From SUG2458 sp051872335 (GTDB lineage Bacteria > Bacillota_I > Bacilli_A > RFN20 > CAG-826), in the NCBI GenBank assembly GCA_051872335.1, contig JBJEDT010000028.1:1-30374 (forward strand): a stretch of 30,374 nt of DNA, in the 5' to 3' direction. The notes under the pieces were generated by a model. The model ran no database searches, was not told where the DNA came from, and saw only the letters and a program-made list of their open reading frames with translations. Of this stretch, positions 15,802-25,072 are shown in pieces; position 1 is the first letter of the stretch; every line of letters starts with the position of its first letter. The position numbers and the translations under genes were made by a program.

Positions 15802-15829
15802 TGTAAAATCATCTCTATTAAGTCTTTTC

Positions 15830-15858
15830 TTGCATTATTCAAAATAGATTTGTAAAAT
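15830..15858 (+). promoter_or_regulatory. Candidate promoter of galU
   Basis: TTGCAT (15830-15835), 17 bases, TAAAAT (15853-15858). The -35 matches only its first three bases. It would give a leader of about 80 bases. Confidence 0.4.
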
Positions 15859-15859
15859 G

Positions 15860-15890
15860 TAAACAAGATAATGTATGTATACATTGTTTA
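15860..15890. promoter_or_regulatory. Bulged dyad in the galU leader region
   Basis: AATGTA-TGTA-TACATT (15870-15885) is a perfect dyad, flanked by TAAAC on the left (after a five-base bulge) and GTTTA on the right. It could be an operator or an RNA stem at the mRNA 5' end. Confidence 0.3.
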
Positions 15891-15899
15891 ATAAACTAA

Positions 15900-15933
15900 A
15901 GAGAGGAATTAAACTTAAGTTTTATTACTTAAG
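15900..15933 (+). promoter_or_regulatory. Displaced Shine-Dalgarno and hairpin before galU
   Basis: AGAGAGG (15900-15906) is the only good ribosome site, but it ends 38 bases before ATG 15945. Between them CTTAAG-N8-CTTAAG (15914-15933) can form a six-pair hairpin. Directly before the ATG there is only a weak AAGAAAATGA. No start codon follows the strong site at normal distance. Confidence 0.4.
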
Positions 15934-15944
15934 AAAATGAAATT

Positions 15945-16826
15945 ATGAATAAAGTAAGAAAAGCAATTATTCCATGTGCTGGCTTAGGAACTAGATTTTT
16001 ACCAGTAACAAAAAACATGGCAAAAGAAATGTTACCAATAATAGATACTCCAACTATTCAACTTATTGTTGAGGAAGCAATTGAAAGTGGAATAGAAGAA
16101 ATACTTATTATTACTAATACATCAAAACATGATATGGAAGATTATTTTGATGTAAATTTTGAATTAGAAGAAAGACTAAAAAAATCAAATAAAATTAAAG
16201 AGTATGAATTAATTCATAAAATTGCTTATTTAACAAATGTAACTTTTGTTCATCAAAAAGAGCCTAAAGGTTTGGGGCATGCTATTTTATGTGGAAAAAC
16301 TTTTGCTGCTGGAGAACCTGTTGCCGTATTATTAGGTGATGATATTGTAAGAAATAAAAATGGTCTTCCTGCATTAAAACAATTAGTTAATGAATTTGAA
16401 AAAAATAATTCTTCAATCTTAGGTGTTCAAACAGTTGCTAAAGACCAAGTTAATAAATATGGAATTATTAAACCAATAAGTGAAGTAAATGGTCGCTTAG
16501 TAGAAGTTGAAGATATGGTCGAAAAACCAAGTATTGAAGAATCTCCTTCTTGTTTAGCTATTTTAGGTAGATATATTTTAACTCCTGAAATTTTTGATGA
16601 ACTTGAAAAAACTAAACCTGGTAAAGGTGGAGAAATTCAACTTACAGATGCAATTAAATTATTAAGTCAAAAACAAAAAGTTTATGCTTATGACTTTGAA
16701 GGTGAACGTTATGATGTAGGAGATCGTTTTGGATTTATAAAAGCTACTATTGATTATGCTTTAGATCGTGAAGATTTAAAAATTGACGTTCAAAATTATA
16801 TAGATAATCTTGCATCAAAAAAATAG
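15945..16826 (+). CDS. galU: UTP--glucose-1-phosphate uridylyltransferase
   Basis: Makes UDP-glucose from UTP and glucose 1-phosphate, feeding glycolipid, teichoic acid or capsule synthesis. 293 residues, the normal bacterial length. The nucleotide-binding motif CAGLGTRFLPVTKNMAKEML is at 11-30, with Lys23. Other family segments are KEPKGLGHAILCG, VLLGDDIV, VEKPS, GRYILTPEIFDEL and GKGGEIQLTDAI, and DVGDRFGF near the end. It starts at ATG 15945; an overlapping three-codon frame (ATG AAA TTA TGA, 15937-15948) shares bases with this start and is probably chance. There is no partner gene, and no clear G-C hairpin terminator follows. Confidence 0.95.
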   Translation: MNKVRKAIIPCAGLGTRFLPVTKNMAKEMLPIIDTPTIQLIVEEAIESGIEEILIITNTSKHDMEDYFDVNFELEERLKKSNKIKEYELIHKIAYLTNVTFVHQKEPKGLGHAILCGKTFAAGEPVAVLLGDDIVRNKNGLPALKQLVNEFEKNNSSILGVQTVAKDQVNKYGIIKPISEVNGRLVEVEDMVEKPSIEESPSCLAILGRYILTPEIFDELEKTKPGKGGEIQLTDAIKLLSQKQKVYAYDFEGERYDVGDRFGFIKATIDYALDREDLKIDVQNYIDNLASKK

Positions 16827-16959
16827 AATTAAATTTTATTTTTATTAAATTTTATATATTTTACCAAGTAAAAGGAAATTATCAGTTAGGATAGAATTCT
16901 TTTCGAAAAAAAGTAAAAAAATTCAAAGATTTTTTAATTCCATAATGAAAATTTATATG
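16827..16959. other. Gap between galU and the PFOR gene
   Basis: A very A-T-rich stretch with an A-T hairpin, AAAAAAT-TCAAAG-ATTTTTT (16916-16935), and no convincing terminator for galU. I see no small gene in it. Confidence 0.4.
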
Positions 16960-16978
16960 TATAGTAGTATACTATAAT
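16960..16978 (+). promoter_or_regulatory. -10 region and overlapping dyad of the PFOR gene
   Basis: A consensus TATAAT (16973-16978) is 22 bases before the ATG. It overlaps a perfect 7-3-7 dyad TATAGTA-GTA-TACTATA (16960-16976). No good -35 is visible. GGAGG at 16990-16994 is the ribosome site. Confidence 0.5.
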
Positions 16979-16999
16979 TGTTATAAATCGGAGGAAATT

Positions 17000-19900
17000 A
17001 TGGAAATTAAAAAATCTTTTTTATCTGTAGATGGTAATACAGCTGCTGGTATTGCTTCTTATGCTTTTACAGAAGTCGCTGGCATCTATCCTATTACTCC
17101 ATCTTCACCTATGGCTGAACTTGTTGATGTTTATGCTTCACAAGGAAAACTAAATTACTTCGGAAACACTGTAAAAGTTGTTGAAATGCAATCGGAAGCT
17201 GGTGCTGCTGGTACTGTCCACGGTGCTTTACAAGCTGGTGCACTAGCTACAACATACACTGCTTCACAAGGTCTTTTATTAATGATTCCAAATATCTATA
17301 AATGGGTTGGTGAATTATTACCTGCAGTTTTACATGTTTCAGCAAGATCACTTGCTACTCGTGCATTATCTATTTTTGGTGATCATCAAGATATTTATGC
17401 AATTCGTCAAACTGGTATTACAATGTTATGCTCTCAATCAGTTCAAGATATTGCTGATTTAGCAAACGTTGCTCACTTAATTGCAATTAAATCAAGTGCT
17501 CCAATTTGTCATTTCTTCGATGGATTTAGAACATCTCATGAAATTCAAAACGTCGAATTTGTCGATGCTGAAGAATGGAAGAAATTACTTGATATGGATG
17601 CTGTTGAAGCATTTAGAGCAAGAGCTTTAAACCCACATTCTCACCCAGTTACACGTGGTGGTGCTGAAAATGATGATGTTTACTTTCAAGGAAGAGAAGC
17701 ACAAAATGTTCATTTTGATAAAGTATTAGATATTGCTGAAGATTACTTAGCTAAAGCAACTGAATTAACAGGACGTACATATGCTCCATTTGTATACTAT
17801 GGTGCTAAAGATGCAACTAAAGTTATTGTTGCAATGGGTTCTGTTACAGAAACTGCTACTGAAGTTGTCGATGCATTAAATGCTGCTGGAGAAAAAGTTG
17901 GTGTTGTAAAAGTTTATCTATATCGCCCATTCTCAGCAAAACACTTAGTAAGTGTAATTCCTGAAACAGTTAGAAAAGTTGCTGTTTTAGATAGAACAAA
18001 AGAAATTGGTGCTACAGGAGAACCATTATATCTTGATGTAGTTTCTGCATTTGAACAAATGGGTCGTTCATTTGATGTCGTTATTGGTGGACGTTATGGT
18101 CTTTCTTCAAAAGATACTCAACCAAAACACGTTAAATCAGTTTATGATTTCTTAGATGCAGAAAAGAATTGGACATCATTCACTGTTGGAATAAATGATG
18201 ATGTAACTCATTTATCAATTCCTGTTGATGAAGAATTCCACATTGCTCAAAACTATACTTCTTGTTTATTCTATGGTTTAGGATCAGATGGTACAGTTTC
18301 AGCAAACAAATCTTCAATTAAAATTATTGGTGATGCAACACATCAATATGCTCAAGCATATTTTGCATACGACTCAAGAAAAGCTGGTGGTGTAACACGT
18401 TCACACTTACGCTTTGGTAAATCACCAATTCATTCAACTTATTATGTTGAAAACGCTGACTTTATTTCTTGTTCATTAGATACATATATTTATAAATTTG
18501 ATATGATCAAGAATTTAAAGAAAGGTGGAACATTCTTATTAAATACAGATTTAACTGATGAAGAATTAGTTAAGTCATTACCAAATAGAGTAAAACGTCA
18601 ATTAGCTGATAAAGAAGCAAAATTCTATGTTATTGATGCTAATAGTTTAGCAGCAAAAATTGGTATGGGACGTCATACAAATACAACATTGCAAGCTTCT
18701 TTCTTCTATTTGAATCAAAACATTATGCCTTATGCAGAAGCTCAAGATTGGATGAAGAAATTTGCTAAGAAGAGCTATGCTAAAAAAGGTGATGATGTAG
18801 TTGAAATGAACTATAGAGCAATCGATGCTGGTGCTGAAGGTTTAAGACAAATCACAGTTGACCCAGCTTGGAAAGAATTATCACTTGCTCGCGAACGTAA
18901 ATTAACTGGTGATGATTATTTTGATTCTTATGTAAATGTTATGGGTTCACTTGATGGTGATACATTACCTGTATCTAAATTTACAGAATATGAATTATTA
19001 GATGGAACAATGAAAAACGATATCACATATCGTGAACAACGTTCTATTGCTGATAGAGTTCCAGTATGGCACAAAGAAAATTGTATTCAATGTAATCAAT
19101 GTGCATTCGTATGTCCTCACGCTACAATTAGGCCATTCCTTTTAACAGATGAAGAAGTTTCAAAACTTCCTGAATTTGCTAAAGAAGATGTTTTAGTAGC
19201 TATGGGTGGACCTACAGTTGCTGGATTAAAATATCGTTTACAAGTTTCACCAAGAAACTGTGTTGGATGTGGACTATGTGTTGTTCAATGTCCTGGTAAG
19301 AAAGATGCTGAAGGTAATATTAACAAAGCTATCGAAATGGTTGAAGCAAAATCACAATTTGCTCAAGAAGAAGCTGCTTCTTACTTATACAAACACGTTG
19401 AATATAAAGCAGATAAATTCCCTGTCACAACTGTTAAAGGTGCAGCATTCTTAATGCCTTATACAGAAGTATCAGGAGCATGTGCTGGATGTGGTGAAAC
19501 TCCATATTATCGTTTAGCATCACAATTATTCGGTCGTGATATGTTAATTGCTAATGCTACAGGTTGTTCTTCAATTTATTCTGGTTCAACTCCACTTACA
19601 CCATTCTGTACAGATAAAAATGGTGAAGGTATTGCTTGGGCTAACTCTTTGTTTGAAGACAACGCTGAATTCGGTTATGGTATGAGAGTTGCATCTAACT
19701 ACAAATTAGGTCAATTAATTCGTATATTCACTGAAACAAAAGATAAAGTTGAACCTGAATTAGCAGTCCTAATGAATAAATGGTTAGAGAACTTCAAAAA
19801 TCGTGATCTTGTTAGAACATTTGCTAAAGAATTAGTTGAATTATTAAAAGCAACTAAATGTGAAGAAGCTAAAGAAGCATTATTATATGAACGTGATATT

Positions 19901-20554
19901 GTTGATAAATCTGTATGGATTATTGGTGGTGACGGTTGGTCATATGATATTGGCTACGGTGGTGTCGATCATGTCTTAGCAAATGAAGAAGATGTTAATA
20001 TCTTAGTCTTAGACACAGAAGTATACTCAAATACAGGTGGTCAATCTTCTAAATCATCTCAAACAGGTTCTATTGCTAAATTCACAGCATCAGGTAAGAA
20101 GACAGCTAAAAAGAACCTTGCAATGATGGCTATTGCTTATGGTAACGTATATGTTGCTCAAATTTCATTAGGTGCAAACCCAATGCAAGCAATTAAAGCA
20201 ATGAAAGAAGCAGAATCTTACGACGGACCTTCATTAATCATTGCATACTCACCATGTGCTAACCATGGTATTAAAGGTGGATTAAGTAATGCAACAAGAG
20301 TTGAAAAAGCAGCTGTTGAATGTGGTTACTTCCCAATCTTCCGTTATGACCCACGTTTAGAAAAAGAAGGCAAGAATCCAATGCAATTAGATTGCAAAGA
20401 ACCAAACTTTGATTTATTCAATGACTTTGTAATGGGAGAAACTCGTTTCTCACAATTACCAAAGGTCAATCCTGAACACGCAGAAGAACTCTTAACTAAG
20501 TCAAGAGAATGCGCTCGTACAAGATGGAATAGATTTAAAAAACTTGCTGAATAA
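17000..20554 (+). CDS. nifJ: Pyruvate:ferredoxin (flavodoxin) oxidoreductase
   Basis: Oxidises pyruvate with CoA to acetyl-CoA and CO2 and reduces ferredoxin or flavodoxin; the main pyruvate exit in anaerobes. 1184 residues, the full single-chain homodimer form. Order of parts: an N-terminal pyrimidine-binding TPP domain (GNTAAGIASYAFTEVAGIYP, ITPSSPMAEL), the CoA and transketolase-C-like region (KVGVVKVYLYRPFS), and a two-cluster ferredoxin domain with Cys695/698/701/705 (CIQCNQCAFVCP) and Cys754/757/760/764 (CVGCGLCVVQCP). The C-terminal TPP domain has Cys828/831 (CAGCG) for the proximal cluster, GDGWSYDIGYGGVDHVLA binding TPP-Mg, and the late Cys in YSPCANHGI. All cluster ligands are intact. 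It is transcribed alone, with biased codons like tuf, so it is likely abundant. Confidence 0.98.
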   Translation: MEIKKSFLSVDGNTAAGIASYAFTEVAGIYPITPSSPMAELVDVYASQGKLNYFGNTVKVVEMQSEAGAAGTVHGALQAGALATTYTASQGLLLMIPNIYKWVGELLPAVLHVSARSLATRALSIFGDHQDIYAIRQTGITMLCSQSVQDIADLANVAHLIAIKSSAPICHFFDGFRTSHEIQNVEFVDAEEWKKLLDMDAVEAFRARALNPHSHPVTRGGAENDDVYFQGREAQNVHFDKVLDIAEDYLAKATELTGRTYAPFVYYGAKDATKVIVAMGSVTETATEVVDALNAAGEKVGVVKVYLYRPFSAKHLVSVIPETVRKVAVLDRTKEIGATGEPLYLDVVSAFEQMGRSFDVVIGGRYGLSSKDTQPKHVKSVYDFLDAEKNWTSFTVGINDDVTHLSIPVDEEFHIAQNYTSCLFYGLGSDGTVSANKSSIKIIGDATHQYAQAYFAYDSRKAGGVTRSHLRFGKSPIHSTYYVENADFISCSLDTYIYKFDMIKNLKKGGTFLLNTDLTDEELVKSLPNRVKRQLADKEAKFYVIDANSLAAKIGMGRHTNTTLQASFFYLNQNIMPYAEAQDWMKKFAKKSYAKKGDDVVEMNYRAIDAGAEGLRQITVDPAWKELSLARERKLTGDDYFDSYVNVMGSLDGDTLPVSKFTEYELLDGTMKNDITYREQRSIADRVPVWHKENCIQCNQCAFVCPHATIRPFLLTDEEVSKLPEFAKEDVLVAMGGPTVAGLKYRLQVSPRNCVGCGLCVVQCPGKKDAEGNINKAIEMVEAKSQFAQEEAASYLYKHVEYKADKFPVTTVKGAAFLMPYTEVSGACAGCGETPYYRLASQLFGRDMLIANATGCSSIYSGSTPLTPFCTDKNGEGIAWANSLFEDNAEFGYGMRVASNYKLGQLIRIFTETKDKVEPELAVLMNKWLENFKNRDLVRTFAKELVELLKATKCEEAKEALLYERDIVDKSVWIIGGDGWSYDIGYGGVDHVLANEEDVNILVLDTEVYSNTGGQSSKSSQTGSIAKFTASGKKTAKKNLAMMAIAYGNVYVAQISLGANPMQAIKAMKEAESYDGPSLIIAYSPCANHGIKGGLSNATRVEKAAVECGYFPIFRYDPRLEKEGKNPMQLDCKEPNFDLFNDFVMGETRFSQLPKVNPEHAEELLTKSRECARTRWNRFKKLAE

Positions 20555-20573
20555 AAATATTAAATAAAAATTT

Positions 20574-20617
20574 AAAAGTTCATTGTAGTAAAAGCATTGC
20601 AATGAACTTTTATTTTT
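20574..20617 (+). terminator. Terminator of the PFOR gene
   Basis: AAAAGTTCATTG (20574-20585) pairs perfectly over 12 bases with CAATGAACTTTT (20600-20611). The loop is 14 bases and TTTTT follows at 20613-20617. Confidence 0.88.
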
Positions 20618-20680
20618 AACTAAACGAGCCATAATATTTTTAAGATTATAATTATTTTGATTTAACAATATGTTAAGTTT

Positions 20681-20689
20681 TGGTAAAAT
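20681..20689 (+). promoter_or_regulatory. Extended -10 promoter of uvrA
   Basis: TGGTAAAAT fits TG-N-TATAAT with one mismatch, 17 bases before ATG 20706. The implied leader is only about 10 bases and includes the G-rich ribosome site GGGGTGG (20695-20701), an imperfect and closely spaced Shine-Dalgarno. Confidence 0.45.
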
Positions 20690-20705
20690 ATTGTGGGGTG
20701 GTTGT

Positions 20706-23537
20706 ATGTATTCAAATAAAATAATTATAAAAGGTGCAAGGGAAAACAATTTAAAAAATATAGATTTAGAATTACCTAAAAATTCATTAATCGTTTTTAC
20801 AGGTTTATCTGGCTCAGGTAAATCTACTCTTGCTTTTAATACAATTTATAGTGAAGGACAAAGAAGGTATGTTGAATCATTATCTAGTTATGCACGTCAA
20901 TTTTTAGGTGGAGTTGAAAAACCTGATGTTGATAGCATTGATGGACTTTCACCTTCGATTGCTATAGATCAAAAAACCACATCTCATAATCCACGTTCTA
21001 CAGTTGGTACTGTTACAGAAATTTATGATTATTTACGTTTGTTATTTGCTCGTGTTGGTCATCCATATTGTCCAGAACATGGATGTCGCATAGAGGCATT
21101 TACACCTAATCAAATTGTAGACTGTATATACAAAAATGAGAATAATGCTCGCATTCAAATTTTAGCTCCTGTAATTCATCGAGAAAAAGGAACTCACAAA
21201 GATACATTAGATAAAATTCGTTCACAAGGTTTTGAAAGATTAAGGGTTGATGGTGAAATTTGTACTTTTGATGATTTACGTGAGTTAGATAAAAATAAGA
21301 CACATTATATTGATATTATTATTGATCGTATAGTTTTAAAACCTGAAGCAAGAAGTCGTATATTTGAAGCTGTTGAACTTGCTTTAGACTGGGCACATGG
21401 TTATGTTACGGTTTTAAATGGAAAAGATGAAGAATTATACAGTGAACATCATGCATGTCCTCAATGTGGATTTTCTGTTCCACCTCTAGAACCAAGACTA
21501 TTTTCTTTTAATGCTCCCTTAGGAAATTGTCATGAATGTAATGGATTAGGGATTAAAAGAGAAGTGGATACACGTTTATTAATACCAAACGAAAACCTTT
21601 CTTTAAATCAAGCTGCCATAGCTTATCAAAAAGGTATAGTTGGAACTCCTAACTTAGAATGGAAGGAATTTGTTTATTTATGTAATGCCTATAATATTCC
21701 AATGGACATACCTTATAAAGAACTAACCGACGAACAAAAGAAAATCATTTTATATGGTTCTCCAAGTGAGCATAGTTTTGTATTAAAATCAGGCTCTGGT
21801 AACACTGTAAATAGGAGAGGTTTTATTGAGGGCGTTAAAGTAAAAATAGAAAGATTGTATCAAGAAACATCTTCTGATTTTATGAGAACATGGTATGAGA
21901 GTTTCATGCGTGATCATGTTTGTGAAACTTGTCATGGTGCTCGTTTAAATGAAATGGTTTTATCGGTAAAAGTCGGTGGCATGAATATATATGAAATGAC
22001 ATGTCTATCAACAGGTGAACTATTGAAGTTTATTAATAATTTAGAATTACCACCTATGGAGCAAGAAATTGCTCGACTTGTATTAGCAGAAATTAAAAAT
22101 CGATTGGAATTTCTAGTTGAGGTAGGTTTAGAGTATTTAACATTGTCAAGAATGGCAATGACTTTATCTGGTGGAGAAGCTCAACGTATACGACTAGCTA
22201 CACAAATTGGTTCTAAATTATCCGGTGTTTTATATGTTCTTGACGAACCTAGTATTGGATTACATCAAAGGGATAATGATAAATTAATTCATTCATTAAA
22301 AGAGATGCGCGATCTTGGAAATACTCTAATAGTAGTTGAGCACGATGAAGATACGATGAGGGCTGCAGATCATATCGTTGATATTGGGCCACGTGCAGGT
22401 ATTCATGGTGGCGAAGTTGTAGCCCAAGGTAGTGTTGAGGATATTATAAATGCTCCAAATTCTATTACCGGTGATTATCTTTCAGGTCGAAGATTTATTC
22501 ATGTTCCTGCTATACGAAAATCACCAACAAATAAAAAGATTACTATTAAAGGAGCTAGATGTAATAATTTAAAGAACATTAATGTTGATTTTCCATTAGG
22601 TTTATTTATTTGTGTTACAGGTGTTTCTGGATCAGGAAAATCATCTCTTGTAACTGAAACATTATATAAGCATGTGCACAATTATTTCACTAGCGGTAGA
22701 TTAGAAGAAGCTGGAGAATGTGATGAGATTTTAGGATTACAATATATTGATAAAGTTATTAACATAGAACAAGATCCTATAGGAAAAACCCCACGTAGTA
22801 ACCCAGCTACATACACAGGTGTATTTGATGATATTAGAAATCTATTTGCCTCTACTACAGAAGCACGAATTAAGGGTTATGATAAATCAAGATTTTCCTT
22901 TAATGTAAAGGGCGGACGATGTGAGAAATGTCAAGGAACTGGTGTTATACGAATTCCAATGAATTTCTTACCTGATGTTTATGTTACATGTACAGAATGT
23001 AATGGACATCGTTATAATGAAGAGACTCTTGCTTGTACATATAAAGGAAAAAATATTTATGATGTTTTGAATATGACTATCGAGGAAGCATATGATTTTT
23101 TTGAAAACATTCCTAGTATTGCAAGAACGCTACGCACTTTAAATCAAGTCGGTCTTGGGTATATTACTTTAGGACAAGCTGCAACTACTTTATCAGGTGG
23201 AGAAGCACAACGAGTTAAATTAGCAAACGAATTACAAAAAGTTTCCACGGGAAAAACGTTGTATATATTAGACGAACCAACAACAGGTTTACATATAGAT
23301 GATGTTTCACGATTAATTGAAATACTCCAAACTATTGTAAATAATGGTGATACAGTTGTTGTTATTGAACACAATCTTGATTTAATCAAAGTGGCGGATT
23401 ATATTATTGATATTGGACCCGAAGGTGGCGATGGTGGAGGCACTATTGTAGCTGCTGGAACTCCAGAAGAAGTTTGTAAAGTGGAAAAATCTTACACTGG
23501 TCAGTATTTAGAGAAATACTTAACTAATAATAAATAG
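20706..23537 (+). CDS. uvrA: Excinuclease ABC subunit A
   Basis: UvrA recognises bulky DNA damage with UvrB and starts nucleotide excision repair. 943 residues from ATG 20706, the usual length; the frame is open to an ATG at 20670, but the family N-terminus (KIIIKGARENNLKNIDLELP) begins just after 20706. Two ABC ATPase modules are visible: Walker A GLSGSGKST (33-41) and GVSGSGKSS, signatures LSGGEAQRIRLA and LSGGEAQRVKLA, Walker B VLDEPSIGLH and ILDEPTTGLH. Zinc sites are CPQCG with CHECNG, CETCHGARL, and CEKCQGTG with CTECNGHRYN. uvrB is not next to it. The stop TAG (23535-23537) is the first part of the TAGGAGG ribosome site of lgt, so the two genes are tightly coupled. Confidence 0.97.
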   Translation: MYSNKIIIKGARENNLKNIDLELPKNSLIVFTGLSGSGKSTLAFNTIYSEGQRRYVESLSSYARQFLGGVEKPDVDSIDGLSPSIAIDQKTTSHNPRSTVGTVTEIYDYLRLLFARVGHPYCPEHGCRIEAFTPNQIVDCIYKNENNARIQILAPVIHREKGTHKDTLDKIRSQGFERLRVDGEICTFDDLRELDKNKTHYIDIIIDRIVLKPEARSRIFEAVELALDWAHGYVTVLNGKDEELYSEHHACPQCGFSVPPLEPRLFSFNAPLGNCHECNGLGIKREVDTRLLIPNENLSLNQAAIAYQKGIVGTPNLEWKEFVYLCNAYNIPMDIPYKELTDEQKKIILYGSPSEHSFVLKSGSGNTVNRRGFIEGVKVKIERLYQETSSDFMRTWYESFMRDHVCETCHGARLNEMVLSVKVGGMNIYEMTCLSTGELLKFINNLELPPMEQEIARLVLAEIKNRLEFLVEVGLEYLTLSRMAMTLSGGEAQRIRLATQIGSKLSGVLYVLDEPSIGLHQRDNDKLIHSLKEMRDLGNTLIVVEHDEDTMRAADHIVDIGPRAGIHGGEVVAQGSVEDIINAPNSITGDYLSGRRFIHVPAIRKSPTNKKITIKGARCNNLKNINVDFPLGLFICVTGVSGSGKSSLVTETLYKHVHNYFTSGRLEEAGECDEILGLQYIDKVINIEQDPIGKTPRSNPATYTGVFDDIRNLFASTTEARIKGYDKSRFSFNVKGGRCEKCQGTGVIRIPMNFLPDVYVTCTECNGHRYNEETLACTYKGKNIYDVLNMTIEEAYDFFENIPSIARTLRTLNQVGLGYITLGQAATTLSGGEAQRVKLANELQKVSTGKTLYILDEPTTGLHIDDVSRLIEILQTIVNNGDTVVVIEHNLDLIKVADYIIDIGPEGGDGGGTIVAAGTPEEVCKVEKSYTGQYLEKYLTNNK

Positions 23538-23548
23538 GAGGTATAGTC

Positions 23549-25072
23549 ATGGCAGAAATACAATTTGTACAAGAACGTCCTTTATGGAAAGATTTACTTT
23601 TTTATGTTTTGTGTGCGTTATTTCCAGGCGTTGGATTAATGTTTTTGATGATTGATAAAAGTAATAATGAAAATAAAAATAAGAATTATTATATAGTTTC
23701 TATTATTTCAATTTCAATTATATTTTTGAGTTATTTGATTTTTTCAATTCTTTTTATAACAGTAAATGAATTTACTTTTCTAGGATTGTCATTTCGTAAA
23801 TTTAGTTTGATTTATTTCACATATTTTTTAGTGAACGCTATTTCATATTTAGTTTTTATTAAAATTTATTTTAACAAAAATGAAACAACAGAATACAAAA
23901 AAGAAAAATACTATCGTATATTCAAATATATAAATGTATTTTTAACAGTGCTTTTTTCTGTTCTTATTGTATATTTCTTAGATGAAATAGTTACTTCCTT
24001 TCCAAAAGGTTTTCCATTTGATGAATTTAAATATTCAAATGATACTCCAGTAATAGCTTTTTATGCCATTTGTATTTTAATTGGTGCTCTAGTTGCATGG
24101 TTTGTAGCACGTGAAAAAGCTAGAGATGAAGGTTATGATCGATCAATTTTCGAAACAATATTTTATTTAGCTTTTCCAGCAGGAATAATAGGTGCCCGTG
24201 CTTGGTGGGTTATTTCTGAATGGAATAGAGATTTAGCAGGAAGACATACTCTAGCTGATATTTTTAATTTTAGAGGTGGAGGTCTAGCTATTCAAGGTGG
24301 TGTATTATTAGGCGCCTTAGTCGGTATTTGGTTTATGCTTGAATTCCATCGAGAAATGAAAATTTCAAAAGCTATTGATTTAGTTATACCAGGTATTCTA
24401 TTAGCTCAAGCAATTGGTAGATTAGGTAACTTTTTCAATGTCGAAGTTTATGGTGCACTAGCAAATCCTGATGACTGGTGGTTTTTACCAAAAGTTATAA
24501 TTACACATTTCCAAGATGCAACAGGTGGAAAATTTTATATACCATTATTCTTAATTGAAGGTTTATTAAATGTTGCAGGTTATTTCATCATTACATATTT
24601 AGTAGGAAAAGGTTTAAAAAAATTTCTTGTGACAGGAGATTTAGCATATTGTTACTTAATATGGTATGGTACAGTTAGAATTTCTTTAGAGCCATTACGT
24701 GATAGTGCATATAAAATGCCAACTTCTATGTATATGAGTGCTGCCTTTATTATTGCAGGTGTATTATGCCTTATCATAAATCATGTTTTTGATTATTTAA
24801 AGAAAAAGGAGTGCTTTGCTCGATTAAAAGAAACAATACAAATTAATTTTAAAAAGTGTTCTACTAAAATTGAATCATTACCAAAATGGTCAAGAATATT
24901 ATTATCTTTTCCTATTATTAATGGTTTTTTCTATGGATTCTATCGGTTTGTTAAAGGTCATTATCTAACTGGAATTCTACATATTATTGTAGGAGGATTT
25001 TTGACTTGGATTCTTGACATTATTTATATAGTAATTGATAAACCACTTTTATTGAGTAGAGATTATGTATAA
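23549..25072 (+). CDS. lgt: Prolipoprotein diacylglyceryl transferase with extra membrane domains
   Basis: Lgt transfers diacylglycerol from phosphatidylglycerol to the lipobox Cys of prolipoproteins, the first step in making the four lipoproteins encoded in this window. At 507 residues it is nearly twice the normal 260-290. The core is about 165-415: PVIAFYAICI, ARAWWVISEW, FRGGGLAIQGGVLLGALVGI, the signature AQAIGRLGNFFNVEVYG with Arg291, and VRISLEPLRDSAY. Gln249 stands where I align catalytic His103 of the E. coli enzyme. Residues 1-150 add about four membrane segments that I do not recognise. Residues 450-500 resemble a TM2 domain (FYRFVKGHYLTGILHIIVGG, then ILDIIYIVID). The start follows TAGGAGG, and the end overlaps the next gene by eight bases. 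Confidence 0.9.
   Translation: MAEIQFVQERPLWKDLLFYVLCALFPGVGLMFLMIDKSNNENKNKNYYIVSIISISIIFLSYLIFSILFITVNEFTFLGLSFRKFSLIYFTYFLVNAISYLVFIKIYFNKNETTEYKKEKYYRIFKYINVFLTVLFSVLIVYFLDEIVTSFPKGFPFDEFKYSNDTPVIAFYAICILIGALVAWFVAREKARDEGYDRSIFETIFYLAFPAGIIGARAWWVISEWNRDLAGRHTLADIFNFRGGGLAIQGGVLLGALVGIWFMLEFHREMKISKAIDLVIPGILLAQAIGRLGNFFNVEVYGALANPDDWWFLPKVIITHFQDATGGKFYIPLFLIEGLLNVAGYFIITYLVGKGLKKFLVTGDLAYCYLIWYGTVRISLEPLRDSAYKMPTSMYMSAAFIIAGVLCLIINHVFDYLKKKECFARLKETIQINFKKCSTKIESLPKWSRILLSFPIINGFFYGFYRFVKGHYLTGILHIIVGGFLTWILDIIYIVIDKPLLLSRDYV

Noticed and set aside
15937..15948. Three-codon upstream frame ATG AAA TTA TGA overlapping the galU start
   Set aside because: Too short and common in such A-T-rich DNA; no ribosome site of its own.
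20670..20705. Longer UvrA start at ATG 20670
   Set aside because: No ribosome site, it would include the extended -10, and the UvrA N-terminus aligns from 20706.
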